Assembly (NCBI RefSeq): GCF_003952165.1
Contig: NZ_RXFT01000002.1
Coordinates: 124,001-188,000 of the forward strand
Source: Variovorax guangxiensis
Lineage (GTDB): Bacteria; Pseudomonadota; Gammaproteobacteria; Burkholderiales; Burkholderiaceae_C
Length of the DNA: 64,000 nucleotides
Direction of reading: 5' to 3'
Shown: positions 44,166 to 53,157 of the stretch, piece after piece
Layout: the number at the start of each line of letters is the position of its first letter
Position numbering within the stretch: position 1 is the first letter of the stretch
Notes under the pieces: model-generated
Database searches by the model: none
Told to the model about the DNA's origin: nothing
Seen by the model: only the letters and a program-made list of their open reading frames with translations
Translations under genes and position numbers: made by a program

Positions 44166-45239
44166 ATGCCTCCCACGATCCGGAAAGGACAGGCGCCGAA
44201 GACGCTGCAGCGCGCCGAGTTCCATGAACGTTTCATGCAGCCCTTTCAAGACCCGGCCTTCCGCGCCGAGGCCGATTCGCTGCGGCGTATCGAACTCATC
44301 GCCTGGGAGGCCTACGAGGAAGGGCGCAAGGCGCCCGTTACCCGCAAGGCCGGGCCCGGCTATGCCGACCCCGAGTACGAACTTTCGGTCGACTGGCTCG
44401 AGGCCAAGGCGCGCATCGACGCCGCGCAGTCGGCCTGGAGCCAGCCGCAGACGGCGTCACGAGTGCTGCTGGTGATCGGCTCGCCGCGCAACGACGGTAC
44501 CTGCCCCGGCGAGGTTTCCAAGACCTGGCGGCTGGCGCAGATCGCGCGCGAGGTGCTGGACGGCAGCGGCATCGAGACCGACCTGCTCGACCTGAGCCTG
44601 CTGACTTCCGAATACGGCCGGCAGATCCACCCGTGCAAGGGCTGCGTCTCCACCGCCATGCCCTTGTGCCACTGGCCCTGCAGCTGCTATCCGAACCACT
44701 CGCTGCGCCAGACCGGCGACTGGATGAACGAGATCTACGAGCGCTGGGTGTCCGCGCACGGCGTGATCCTGCTCACGCCCACGCACTGGTACCAGGCCGC
44801 GAGCCCGCTGAAGCTCATGATCGACCGGCTGGTGTGCGCGGACGGAGGCAACCCCGACCCCACCAGCACCCACGGCAAGAAGCCCGATGAGGCCAAGGCG
44901 CTGGAGCTGGAGGGCTGGGGCTATCCCAGGCACCTCGACGGCCGCGCCTACGGCGTGGTGGTGCACGGCGACGTGGCCGGCGTGGAGAGCGTGCGCCGCA
45001 ATCTCTGCGACTGGCTCGACTGGATGGGCCTCATCGAGGCCGGCACGCAATCGCGGCTGGACCGCTACATCGGCTACTACGAGCCCTACGCCACCAGCCA
45101 TGAGGCGCTCGACGCCGATGCCGACGTGCAGGAGGAAGTGCGCCAGGTGGCCCGCTCCATGGTCAAGGCGGTCGCCGAACTGCGCGCGGGCAGGCTGCAG
45201 CCTCCCGACCGCGGACTGAAGCGGCCTCGGCCCAAGTAG
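44166..45239 (+). CDS. NADPH-dependent FMN reductase/flavodoxin-like family protein
   Basis: A 357-residue protein. Its central part is a flavodoxin fold: VIGSPRNDGTCPGEVSKTWRLA binds the FMN phosphate and ILLTPTHWYQAASPLKLMIDR the isoalloxazine region. A Cys cluster CKGCVSTAMPLCHWPCSC (residues about 158-176) could form a redox or metal site. The first 100 residues are an extra helical domain. The combination suggests an iron-sulfur flavoprotein-like oxidoreductase; substrate unknown. Confidence 0.8.
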   Translation: MPPTIRKGQAPKTLQRAEFHERFMQPFQDPAFRAEADSLRRIELIAWEAYEEGRKAPVTRKAGPGYADPEYELSVDWLEAKARIDAAQSAWSQPQTASRVLLVIGSPRNDGTCPGEVSKTWRLAQIAREVLDGSGIETDLLDLSLLTSEYGRQIHPCKGCVSTAMPLCHWPCSCYPNHSLRQTGDWMNEIYERWVSAHGVILLTPTHWYQAASPLKLMIDRLVCADGGNPDPTSTHGKKPDEAKALELEGWGYPRHLDGRAYGVVVHGDVAGVESVRRNLCDWLDWMGLIEAGTQSRLDRYIGYYEPYATSHEALDADADVQEEVRQVARSMVKAVAELRAGRLQPPDRGLKRPRPK

Positions 45240-45405
45240 GAGGAAAAGAGTCGATAAATCACGCAGGAGGCGGCTTCCACGGGCCCTGTTCATCATTCTT
45301 TACGCAAGCTCACGCCGGGCTAACGGATGCGATACAGAGCTCTTCCACACTTCCTCTCACCTGCTGCCCATCGGCGGCGGGCTTCTTCGAAAGGAAGCAC
45401 TTCTC

Positions 45406-45975
45406 ATGATTTCTCTTCGCCAACGCATCGTCTGGGCCAGCCTGCTCGGTTCGGCCGCCCTCGCCTCCTCGGGCGCCTTCGCTCAAGCGCCGGCTGCCGT
45501 TCCCTCCGCAACCGCGCCCACCGCCGCGGTGGCCCAGGCCGACAACGCCGCCGCGCCCAAGGCGCAGCACAAGCGCATGGATCCGGCCCAGCGCATGGAG
45601 CGCATGAAGGAACACCGCGCCAAGCGTCTCGCCGCCCTGAAGGAAAAGCTCAAGCTCACCTCGGCCCAGGAAGGCGCATGGAGCACCTTCACCAGCGCGA
45701 CGCAGCCGCCCGCCGGTCCGCGTCCGCACATGGACCGTGCCGAGTTCGCCAAGCTGACCACGCCCGAACGCCTGGAACGCATGCAGGCCCGCCAGGCCGA
45801 ACGCAGCGCGATGTTCGCCAAGCGCGCCGACGCCACGAAGACCTTCTATGCCACGCTCACGCCTGACCAGCAGAAGACCTTCGACGCCGAAACCGCTCAC
45901 TTCGGCGGCCCGCGCGGTCACCACGGCCCTGACGGCGGCCGCCGCGGCGCGCCCCCGGCTCCCGCCAAGAGCTGA
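45406..45975 (+). CDS. Spy/CpxP-family periplasmic chaperone
   Basis: A 189-residue secreted protein. Signal peptide cleaved near ALASSGAFA-QAP. The Spy/CpxP LTxxQ motifs are present twice, LTSAQEGAW and LTPDQQKTF, in a helical, basic-acidic core, with a Gly/His-rich tail (GGPRGHHGPDGG). The family binds unfolded envelope proteins and inhibits Cpx-type signalling. No cpxRA genes adjacent. Confidence 0.88.
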   Translation: MISLRQRIVWASLLGSAALASSGAFAQAPAAVPSATAPTAAVAQADNAAAPKAQHKRMDPAQRMERMKEHRAKRLAALKEKLKLTSAQEGAWSTFTSATQPPAGPRPHMDRAEFAKLTTPERLERMQARQAERSAMFAKRADATKTFYATLTPDQQKTFDAETAHFGGPRGHHGPDGGRRGAPPAPAKS

Positions 45976-45998
45976 TCGATCGCCGCACTGCGGCACAT

Positions 45999-46034
45999 AA
46001 AAAGCCCGCAACGCGAAAGCGCTGCGGGCTTTTT
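45999..46034 (+). terminator. Rho-independent terminator (bidirectional) after the Spy-like gene
   Basis: AAAAAGCCCGCA paired with TGCGGGCTTTTT over a 12-nt centre, 23 nt after the stop and 29 nt before the end of the convergent secreted-protein gene. Confidence 0.88.
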
Positions 46035-46062
46035 CATGGGCGCACGGGATCGGCCTTCGTGC

Positions 46063-46494
46063 CTACTTCGGCGTCCCCGTCTTGTCCGTCGGGTTCGTCA
46101 CAACGTCCGGGCGCTCGCCCTTCTGGCCGAAGCGCGGCGTCACCTTGCGCCCGCTCTGGCTGACCTCGGCGCGCGACATCTCGCCTGTCGGCTGCGGCAT
46201 GGCGTTGGGCTGGTGGTTCACCGTGGTCGTCACCTCGCCCTTGGGCACCGGGTTGTTGGCGTTGTTGCGGTTGTGCGCGCGGGCCTCGGCCTTCACCGAC
46301 TCGCGCGACAGCGGCATCGAGTTGTCGGGGCGCTGCGGCGGGTTGGCGACGCCGGCCGGCGTCATGGTGCTCGCTTCGCCGCCCACGGAGGGATCGGGCT
46401 GGGCGGGAATGGACGTGGTCTGCGCCATGGCGATGCCCGCCGCGCCCAGCAGCGTGGCAAGAACGGTGGCGTGGAAAGCGGTCTGGTGTTTCAT
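46063..46494 (-). CDS. Small secreted DUF4148-like protein
   Basis: A 143-residue protein with a signal peptide (cleavage after GIAMA-QTT), then low-complexity Pro/Asn/Gln text with SRESVKAEARAHNRNNAN, reminiscent of the DUF4148 motif of Burkholderiales secreted proteins. No catalytic features. ACAAGGAGTACCC precedes the ATG. Function unknown. Confidence 0.75.
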   Translation of the reverse strand: MKHQTAFHATVLATLLGAAGIAMAQTTSIPAQPDPSVGGEASTMTPAGVANPPQRPDNSMPLSRESVKAEARAHNRNNANNPVPKGEVTTTVNHQPNAMPQPTGEMSRAEVSQSGRKVTPRFGQKGERPDVVTNPTDKTGTPK

Positions 46495-46603
46495 GGGTAC
46501 TCCTTGTGGCTTGTTCCTTGAAAGGCGGGCTGCCTTTTTCCGAACCGTGAATCCACCGTAGGAGCCCCGGATTTCCGTCCGTGTGAGGGTGCGGCAGGCA
46601 TGC

Positions 46604-46687
46604 CTGTAGGAACCGGCCGTCCAGGCACGAAGGCGGACGAAGGCGGCGGCGGGATGGCGGCGGGAAGAAGTTGGCGCGTTCCTACAG
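46604..46687. repeat. Perfect 10-bp inverted repeat upstream of the ybhP-clsB-ybhN operon
   Basis: CTGTAGGAAC (46604-46613) and GTTCCTACAG (46678-46687), separated by 64 bp. The arms are too far apart for a terminator stem; they look like two protein-binding sites with a possible loop. The second arm is 31 bp upstream of the ybhP start. Confidence 0.45.
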
Positions 46688-46717
46688 TCAGGAAGGGCGC
46701 GGCCACGTACAACCGGC

Positions 46718-47539
46718 ATGACGATGTCTTCCTCGCCCATCATTCCCGACGCCACCGATGTCGCCAGTGCCGAAGCGGCAGCGCCGGTCACGCCGACCTC
46801 GCTCAAGGTCATGACGGTGAACACCCACAAGGGCTTCACCGCGCTCAACCGCAGGTTCATCCTGCCCGAACTGCGCGACGCGGTTCGCACCGTGGGGGCC
46901 GACGTGGTGTTCCTGCAGGAGGTGCTGGGCACGCACTCGCGCCATTCGCGCAGGGTGAACAACTGGCCCGAGGCGCCGCACTACGAATTCCTGGCCGACA
47001 CCATGTGGCCGCAGTTCGCCTACGGCCGCAACGCGGTGTATCCGAAAGGCCACCACGGCAACGCGGTGCTCTCCAAATTTCCCATCGTGCATTTCCGCAA
47101 CCACGACGTGTCGGTGAGCGGCCCCGAGAAGCGCGGCCTGCTGCACTGCGTGCTGCGGCTGCCGGGCCGCGTGGTCGACGTGCATGTGATCTGCACCCAC
47201 CTCGGCTTGGCCGAGGCGCACCGGCAGCAGCAGCTGGAGCTGCTGTGCCACATCGTGCGCGACGAGGTGCCTTCCGACGCGCCGCTGATCGTGGCCGGCG
47301 ACTTCAACGACTGGCGCGGCCGCGCGCACGACATCCTCGAAAAAGGCGCTTCGTTGCGCGAGGTGTTCGTGCACGCCACCGGCCGTGCGGCCCGGACCTT
47401 TCCGGCGCGCTTTCCGGTGCTCTCGCTGGACCGCATCTACGTGCGCAACGCCGGCGCGCATGCGCCGGTGGTGCTGCCGCGAAGGCCATGGTCGCATCTT
47501 TCGGACCACGCGCCGCTGGTGGCGGACATCGACCTGTGA
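46718..47539 (+). CDS. ybhP: Endonuclease/exonuclease/phosphatase-family protein YbhP
   Basis: A 273-residue EEP-fold enzyme. The active-site signature residues are visible: [33 protein letters not shown] and SDHAPLVA. In E. coli the same gene order ybhP-clsB-ybhN occurs, so orthology is supported by context. Precise substrate unknown; EEP enzymes include phosphodiesterases acting on lipids. Confidence 0.87.
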   Translation: MTMSSSPIIPDATDVASAEAAAPVTPTSLKVMTVNTHKGFTALNRRFILPELRDAVRTVGADVVFLQEVLGTHSRHSRRVNNWPEAPHYEFLADTMWPQFAYGRNAVYPKGHHGNAVLSKFPIVHFRNHDVSVSGPEKRGLLHCVLRLPGRVVDVHVICTHLGLAEAHRQQQLELLCHIVRDEVPSDAPLIVAGDFNDWRGRAHDILEKGASLREVFVHATGRAARTFPARFPVLSLDRIYVRNAGAHAPVVLPRRPWSHLSDHAPLVADIDL

Positions 47540-47550
47540 GCACCGCGACC

Positions 47551-48840
47551 ATGAACGAAGGCAGCAACAACATCAACGGCAACCATTGGATCGCCGGCAA
47601 CCGCATCGGCCTGCTGGAAAACGGCGAGGAGTTCTTTCCGCGCGTGTTCGAGGCCATTCGCCGGGCGCGGCGCGAGGCCATCGTCGAGACCTTCATCCTG
47701 TTCGAGGACAAGGTCGGCCTGCAGCTGCACGCCGCCATGCGCGAGGCAGCGCTGCGCGGCGTGAAGGTCGACCTGATGATCGACGGCTTCGGCTCGCCCG
47801 ACCTTTCGCGCGAATTCATCGAGGGGCTGACCTCGGCCGGCGTGAAGGTGCGCGTGTTCGACCCGGGCCGCCGCTTCATGGGCCAGCGGCTCAACGTGTT
47901 CCGCCGCATGCACCGCAAGATCGTGGTGATCGACGGCGAGCGCGCATTCGTCGGCGGCATCAACTACTCGGCCGACCATCTGCTCGACTTCGGCCCCATG
48001 GCCAAGCAGGACTACGCGGTGGAACTCGAAGGCCCGATCGTGGGCGAGATCCACCAGTTCGTGCTTCGCGCCATCGCACTCGGCGGCAAGGGTGCGGGCT
48101 GGTTCCGCCGCAGGCTGCGCCAGCTGCCCGATGCGAGGCATGCGCAGTCCGCCGGCACGGCCGACGCGATGTTCGTCACGCGCGACAACCGGCGCCACAC
48201 CAACGACATCGAGCGGCAGTACCGCGCCGCGATCCGCGCCGCGCGCGAGCGCATCGTGATCGCCAACGCATATTTCTTTCCGGGCTATCGGCTCATCAAG
48301 GAACTGCGGCGCGCGGCGCGGCGCGGCGTGGACGTGCGGCTCATCCTGCAGGGCGAGCCCGACATGCCGATCGTGAAGACCGCGGCCAGCATGCTCTACC
48401 ACCACCTGCTGCACGCGGGCGTGCGCATCTACGAATACTGCGACCGCCCGCTGCACGGCAAGGTCGCGCTCATGGACGGCAGGTGGAGCACCGTGGGCTC
48501 GAGCAATCTCGATCCGCTGAGCCTCTCGCTCAACCTCGAGGCCAACGTGGTCGTGCGCGACGAGGCCTTCAACAACGTGCTGGCCGAGCGCATGGAGAGG
48601 TTGATGCAGCACAGCTGCAAGCAGGTGCAGGCGGCCGACCTCGCCAGCGAATGGAGCGGCTGGCGGCTGGTGCGCAGCTTCTTCGTGTTCCACATCCTGC
48701 GCTGGTACCCGGCCCTGCTGGGACGACTGCCACGCCACGTCCCGCGCCTGACGCCGGCCGAAGCCACCGACCTCGCGAGCCGGCGCGACACCGGGCGCAG
48801 CAACCCGACGGGCGGCGCCACGCAGACGGAAGCGGCCTGA
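47551..48840 (+). CDS. clsB: Cardiolipin synthase ClsB
   Basis: A 429-residue phospholipase-D-family enzyme that makes cardiolipin from phosphatidylglycerol. Both HKD motifs are intact: HRKIVVIDGERAFVGGIN and HGKVALMDGRWSTVGSSN. The N-terminal NRIGLLENGEEFFP is typical for ClsB. A GTG 15 nt upstream (47536) overlaps the ybhP stop (GTGA) and could be the true start. A basic C-terminal tail follows the second HKD domain. Confidence 0.92.
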   Translation: MNEGSNNINGNHWIAGNRIGLLENGEEFFPRVFEAIRRARREAIVETFILFEDKVGLQLHAAMREAALRGVKVDLMIDGFGSPDLSREFIEGLTSAGVKVRVFDPGRRFMGQRLNVFRRMHRKIVVIDGERAFVGGINYSADHLLDFGPMAKQDYAVELEGPIVGEIHQFVLRAIALGGKGAGWFRRRLRQLPDARHAQSAGTADAMFVTRDNRRHTNDIERQYRAAIRAARERIVIANAYFFPGYRLIKELRRAARRGVDVRLILQGEPDMPIVKTAASMLYHHLLHAGVRIYEYCDRPLHGKVALMDGRWSTVGSSNLDPLSLSLNLEANVVVRDEAFNNVLAERMERLMQHSCKQVQAADLASEWSGWRLVRSFFVFHILRWYPALLGRLPRHVPRLTPAEATDLASRRDTGRSNPTGGATQTEAA

Positions 48841-48880
48841 ACGGCCCGGACCGCCCGAACCGCAACAGGAGCGCCTTCCG

Positions 48881-49849
48881 ATGAGCACCCTGGCCCTTTC
48901 GCGCCACAGCTGGTGGCCCTGGGCCCGCCGCGCGGCGGTGTGGGGCTTCTTCGCGCTGATCGCGTGGCTGCTGGTGCGGCAGGCGCTCGTCATCGACTGG
49001 GAGGACGTGCTCGACGCGATCCGTGCGCTGCCCGCGGTTTCCCTGCTCGCGGGGGGCGCCCTGGCGGCCTGCAGCTTCGCCCTCTACAGCACCTACGACC
49101 TGCTGGGCCGGCACATCACGCGGCACCGCCTGGGCACGGGCACGGTGATGGGCGTGACCTTCATCAGCTACGCCTTCAACCTCAACCTCGGCTCGCTGGT
49201 GGGCGGCGTGGCCTTCCGCTACCGGCTCTATTCGCGGCTGGGGCTTTCCAACGACACCATCACGCGCGTGCTCGGCTTCAGCATGCTGACCAACTGGCTG
49301 GGCTACCTCGTGGTGGCCGGCGCCGCCTTCTGCTTCTGGCCGATGACGCTGCCGCCCGAATGGAAGATCGGCAGCGAGGGCCTGCGCGTCCTCGGCGCGA
49401 CGCTGCTGGTGGTCGTGCTGGCCTACCTGGTGATGTGCGCCCTGGCGCGCGGCCACGTGTGGCGCGTGCGCGGGTTCGGGCTCAAGGTGCCAGGGTTCGG
49501 CATGGCGCTGCTGCAGCTCGCGATGTCGTGCGCCAACTGGTCGCTGATCGGCGGCGTGATCTGGTTCCTGCTGCAGGGGCAGGTGGCCTATGCGCAGGTG
49601 CTCGCGGTGCTGCTCGTGGCGGCGGTGGCCGGCGTCCTCACGCACGTGCCGGCGGGACTCGGCGTGCTGGAGGCGGTGTTCGTCGCGCTACTCTCGCACG
49701 AGGTGCCGCAGGCGCAGCTGCTCGGCGCGCTGCTGGCGTACAGGGGGCTTTACTACCTGCTGCCTCTGGCGGTGGCCGCGCTGGGCTACCTGCTCACCGA
49801 GGCGCGGGCCAGGCGGCTGCGCGCGCCCGCGCTGCGTGGCCGGCGCTAG
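48881..49849 (+). CDS. ybhN: YbhN-like lysylphosphatidylglycerol synthase TM-domain protein (UPF0104)
   Basis: A 322-residue polytopic inner-membrane protein with about eight helices (for example FFALIAWLLVRQALVI and LAVLLVAAVAGVLTHVPAGLG). It contains the conserved FNLNLGSLVGGVAFRYRLYSRLG and VPAGLGVLEAVF. The family resembles the flippase half of MprF but has no synthase domain. Third gene of the ybhP-clsB-ybhN operon. Its stop codon abuts the pagL stop with no gap. Confidence 0.88.
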   Translation: MSTLALSRHSWWPWARRAAVWGFFALIAWLLVRQALVIDWEDVLDAIRALPAVSLLAGGALAACSFALYSTYDLLGRHITRHRLGTGTVMGVTFISYAFNLNLGSLVGGVAFRYRLYSRLGLSNDTITRVLGFSMLTNWLGYLVVAGAAFCFWPMTLPPEWKIGSEGLRVLGATLLVVVLAYLVMCALARGHVWRVRGFGLKVPGFGMALLQLAMSCANWSLIGGVIWFLLQGQVAYAQVLAVLLVAAVAGVLTHVPAGLGVLEAVFVALLSHEVPQAQLLGALLAYRGLYYLLPLAVAALGYLLTEARARRLRAPALRGRR

Positions 49850-50428
49850 CTAGAAGTGATACGTGTAGCGCAGCCGCACGAAATTCTCGCCCGGGTTGGG
49901 CTTCTTGATGCCGCCGTTGGAGAAGTGCTGCAGCCGCAGCGTCAGCTCGTGCGCGCCGTGCTCGCCGAAGCTGCGCCCGATGCCGATCACCTCGGTGAAC
50001 TGGAAGGCGGTGCTGAAGCTGCGGTCGGGCGTCCTGTAGACGTGGTCCATCACGCTGCCGCCGACGCCGCCTTCGGCAAACCAGGGCGAACCGCCGTGGT
50101 CGAAGCGGTAGCGCCAGGTGTAGATGGCGCCGATCTGCGCGTAGTCGTGCGGGCCTTCGCCCAGCGCGGGTGCGTGCCAGTTGCTCAGGAAGATGTCCCA
50201 GTAGGTGGTGAGCGCCCCTTCGTGCACTGGCTCGCGCGGCGACCACGGAATGGTCATGCCCAAGGTGGCCGAATCGGTGCTGCCCATTTCGCCATGCGGG
50301 GCACGGCCCCCTTCGACATAGAAACCGCGCGCGCTGTCTTCGAATGCGTGGGCGGCGGTGCCCGACAGGCCCAGAAGGCCCGCCAAGAGGGCCGATCCGG
50401 CAAGGGACGCGCAGGTGTTGAATCTCAT
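49850..50428 (-). CDS. pagL: Lipid A 3-O-deacylase PagL
   Basis: A 192-residue outer-membrane beta-barrel. Signal peptide ends LSGTAAHAFED. The catalytic His-Ser pair is in RLQHFSNGGIKKPNPGENF near the C-terminus, followed by the aromatic-ending strand RLRYTYHF (terminal Phe, the outer-membrane insertion signal). Length and motif match PagL. It removes the 3-O acyl chain from lipid A. Start at 50428 gives a proper signal peptide. Confidence 0.92.
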   Translation of the reverse strand: MRFNTCASLAGSALLAGLLGLSGTAAHAFEDSARGFYVEGGRAPHGEMGSTDSATLGMTIPWSPREPVHEGALTTYWDIFLSNWHAPALGEGPHDYAQIGAIYTWRYRFDHGGSPWFAEGGVGGSVMDHVYRTPDRSFSTAFQFTEVIGIGRSFGEHGAHELTLRLQHFSNGGIKKPNPGENFVRLRYTYHF

Positions 50429-50577
50429 GATGCGACTCGCCAATGCACTAGGTGGAAATGAGGAGCTCATCTTCAATTTCCGCCGCATCCGGCATTCGCC
50501 GGGCACGTAATTTCCACATCGGAAAGTAGGACTTGATCAACAAAAATGCAGGTCCGATTCCGTTGTGAGCAAACCTC

Positions 50578-50599
50578 CGCGGCCGGCCGCGCCTATAGT
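50578..50599 (+). promoter_or_regulatory. Palindrome and -10-like TATAGT upstream of the phasin-like gene
   Basis: CGCGGCCGGCCGCG (50578-50591) is a perfect 14-bp palindrome directly next to TATAGT (50594-50599), about 41 nt from the start codon. It may be an operator at a promoter; the -35 is not clear. Confidence 0.35.
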
Positions 50600-50639
50600 G
50601 GCCCGACCCCATTCCACGCGCTCTGGCGCGGCCTCCCAC

Positions 50640-51143
50640 ATGTCGTCTTCCAGTTCAGTCGCCCGCCTCTCGGGCCCGCTCATGCAGCAATGGTTCGACC
50701 TGGCGCTCAAGACCCACGAGATGCTGCTGTCCTCCGGCCTCGTGATCGGCATGCGCACCGAGCGCATGGCCCGCGCGGGGCTCGCGCCCAGCGCGGACGA
50801 CCTTGCCGAGTTCCAGCTCATGGGACAGGAAAAGCTCGATGCCGCGAGCGAGTCGGGCTTCGCGATGGCCCGGCAGTGGCACAGCAGCCACTTCTCTCTG
50901 GCCAACCGGGTGCTGCAGCAATGGCTGCGGAGCACGACGGCCTTCTTCTCGCTCGCGGGCAGCGTCACGCCCGCGCAGGCGGCCGCGCACGGCGACGCCT
51001 TCGTGCAATCGGCGGCGGATACGGTCGATGCGGCGGGCGAGTTGCCCGAGATCGCGGCGCGCATCGCGCGCCAGGGCCTCACGCCCATCCACGCCGCCGC
51101 CACGTCGAACGCGCGCCGGCTGTCGGGGCTCGAGGAGTCCTGA
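50640..51143 (+). CDS. Phasin-like helical protein
   Basis: A 167-residue helical protein. The pattern (LMQQWFDLALKTHEMLLSSGLVIGMRTERM and FFSLAGSVTPAQAAAHGDAFVQSAADTVDAAGE) resembles polyhydroxyalkanoate-granule phasins, but the similarity is weak and no PHA gene is adjacent. Start at 50640 is preferred to an upstream GTG (50565), which adds a Pro/Arg-rich stretch. Confidence 0.6.
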   Translation: MSSSSSVARLSGPLMQQWFDLALKTHEMLLSSGLVIGMRTERMARAGLAPSADDLAEFQLMGQEKLDAASESGFAMARQWHSSHFSLANRVLQQWLRSTTAFFSLAGSVTPAQAAAHGDAFVQSAADTVDAAGELPEIAARIARQGLTPIHAAATSNARRLSGLEES

Positions 51144-51159
51144 GCCTCTTCCTTCAGGT

Positions 51160-52350
51160 TCAGGCCTTCGCCGGCACCAGCGTCAGCAGCGTGATCTCCG
51201 AAGGCGCGCCGAAGCGCTTGGGCGGACCCCAGTAGCCGGTGCCCCGGCTCACGTAGACCCACATGTCGTGCAGGCGGTGCAGGCCGGCCGTGAAGGGCTG
51301 CTGCATCGGCACGAAAAGATTCCACGGAAAGAACTGGCCGCCGTGCGTGTGGCCCGACAGCTGCAGCTGGTAGCCGGCCGCAGCCGCCAGCGGCGCACTG
51401 CGCGGCTGGTGCGCCAGCAGCACGCGCGTGTGCACCAGCGGCGGCGCGTCGTGCAGCGCCAGGTGCGGGTCGCTGGCGTGCGCCGCGTCGAAATGTCCGG
51501 CGGTGAAGTCGGTCACGCCGGCCAGCACCAGCGCGCTTTCGAAGAGCTCTTCGTCGGTCTGCGCGCCGCGCACGTTGCGCGTCTGCAGCACCACGTGCTC
51601 GTTGAGCAGCACCTTCAGGCCCAGCCGGCGCAGCTCGTCGATCCAGGCATGCGCGCCCGCGTAGTACTCGTGGTTGCCCGTGACCACGAAGGTGCCGTGC
51701 CTCGCGCGCAGCCCGGCCAGCGGCGCGATGTGCTCGCGCAGCTCGGGCACGCTGCCGTCGACCAGGTCGCCGGTGATCGCGATGGCGTCCGCGCCCAGGC
51801 GGTTCACCGCGTCGACGATGCGCTGGATGTAGCTGTTGCGGATCGTCGGCCCCACGTGGATGTCGCTGAGCTGCGCGATGCTGAAGCCTTCCAGCGCCTG
51901 CGGCAGGCCGCGGATCGGCACCTCCACCCGCTTCACGCCGGCCGTGCGGCGCGCGTTCAGGAAGCCGACGGCCGAGGTGGCCGTGGCCATCGCCAGCACC
52001 GCCAGCGCGCTCCACGGCAGCAGCGTGGCCCATTGCACCTGCACGCCGCCGACGGCGCCCGCGAGCCAGGCCAGCAGCAGGCCGGCGTCGCGCACCAGCG
52101 TCAGCACGAACATCGAGGAGAACCAGCCCATGCTGATCAGGCCGGTCCACTTGAGCACGCTGCCGTTTCCGGAGCGCTCGCGGGTGCCGCGGCGCGACAC
52201 GAAAGGCAGGGGAATCGTCGCCGCCGACACCGCCAGCGCGACCAGCGCCAGCGGCCACGCGGGCGTGAGCACGGCGAGCGCGGGCAGCAGGCGCAGCGCG
52301 ATATAGACGTGCAACAGCGCGGTCAGTGCGCTCAGGGGACGGATCGGCAT
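51160..52350 (-). CDS. Membrane-anchored metallophosphoesterase (YkuE-like)
   Basis: A 396-residue calcineurin-like enzyme. Four N-terminal hydrophobic helices (residues about 5-145) precede the phosphoesterase domain with SDIHVG, GDLVDG, GNHEYY, LLAHQPR and GHTHGGQFF, the full metal-binding set. Related proteins (YkuE type) have been linked to phospholipid or UDP-sugar hydrolysis. A longer frame reaches 52410. Neighbouring genes give no substrate clue. Confidence 0.9.
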   Translation of the reverse strand: MPIRPLSALTALLHVYIALRLLPALAVLTPAWPLALVALAVSAATIPLPFVSRRGTRERSGNGSVLKWTGLISMGWFSSMFVLTLVRDAGLLLAWLAGAVGGVQVQWATLLPWSALAVLAMATATSAVGFLNARRTAGVKRVEVPIRGLPQALEGFSIAQLSDIHVGPTIRNSYIQRIVDAVNRLGADAIAITGDLVDGSVPELREHIAPLAGLRARHGTFVVTGNHEYYAGAHAWIDELRRLGLKVLLNEHVVLQTRNVRGAQTDEELFESALVLAGVTDFTAGHFDAAHASDPHLALHDAPPLVHTRVLLAHQPRSAPLAAAAGYQLQLSGHTHGGQFFPWNLFVPMQQPFTAGLHRLHDMWVYVSRGTGYWGPPKRFGAPSEITLLTLVPAKA

Positions 52351-52435
52351 CGGGGCAAAGGGGTCGGGCGCGGCCCGGGACAGGCCATCTGCAAGGCGCA
52401 TGCCGCGCATTCAAGACACCGCGAGGCGCATCGGT

Positions 52436-52454
52436 CGCTATTTTTTCTATAGCG
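52436..52454. repeat. Copy 4 of the dispersed GCTAT...ATAGC palindromic repeat
   Basis: CGCTATTTTTTCTATAGCG with perfect six-base arms, 86 nt upstream of the metallophosphoesterase start and between it and the secreted paralog gene at 52543. Confidence 0.7.
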
Positions 52455-52542
52455 TACGGCGCCCGGATAGCAAGCCTTGTGGCATGGCCCAACCCCGGAT
52501 TGTGCGCCAGCCGGATGCATGCCGGCGCTCACTTGCGCAGCG

Positions 52543-53037
52543 CTACTGCACCGTGCGCGTGCCGGCCGAGGCCATGTCGGTGCCGGCCGGCCAGACGAAG
52601 GTCGCCTTGGCCGGCGCGCCCTGCGGCACGCGCAGCTCCTGCTTGAGCACCTGGCTGCCGATGCGCGCCTCGACCGTGTAGTTGCCCGGGTCCAGCCGTG
52701 CCACCATGAAGGGGCCGCCCGACACCACGTTGTCGAGCAGCGCGGTGCCGCTGCCGTCGCGCACTGTCACGTGCACGTTGGCCGCGAAGTCCGCGCCCTT
52801 GTGGTCCTTGATCGCGAATTCGAAGGTGGCGGGCCAGCGCGGCGACACCGTCTCCATCAGCTGGGCCTCGTCGCTGCCGATGCCGCCGCTCATGTATTCG
52901 ACGCCGTGCGACATGTAGATAGGCGGGTTCACCGTGGCCTGGGCCGACGTCACGGCGCCGAGCAGGACGGCGCCGCAGAACATCGCGGCCGCCAGCGGCC
53001 GCATTGCGCGCAGCGAGGATGGAAAACGGGGGGTCAT
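52543..53037 (-). CDS. Secreted protein of unknown function, paralog 1 of a tandem pair
   Basis: A 164-residue exported protein. Signal peptide (AVLLGAVTSAQA) then a mature beta-sandwich-like domain with an Ig/CNA-B-like look (DHKGADFAANVHVTVRDGSGT, GPFMVARLDPGNYTVEARIG). It shares the core NPPIYMSHGVEYMSGG and SPRWPATFEFAIKDHKGA with the gene at 53158. Both read minus with 120 nt between them. Unrecognised family; carboxypeptidase-regulatory-like fold is possible. Confidence 0.75.
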   Translation of the reverse strand: MTPRFPSSLRAMRPLAAAMFCGAVLLGAVTSAQATVNPPIYMSHGVEYMSGGIGSDEAQLMETVSPRWPATFEFAIKDHKGADFAANVHVTVRDGSGTALLDNVVSGGPFMVARLDPGNYTVEARIGSQVLKQELRVPQGAPAKATFVWPAGTDMASAGTRTVQ

Positions 53038-53157
53038 GGTCAGAGTCCTTTCTTTCCTTGGTCGTCGTGGCGAGAAGCCACGCCGCCACTGTGCTGTGCG
53101 CGGCTTAGGAAAGTCTGACCTGTGGATGCCCGCGGCGGCGGGCGGGCGCTCGCTGGC

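Noticed and set aside
42108..44249. A 713-residue minus-strand frame across the GT51, GNAT and pirin genes
   Set aside because: Overlaps three recognisable plus-strand genes and has no domain or ribosome binding site of its own.
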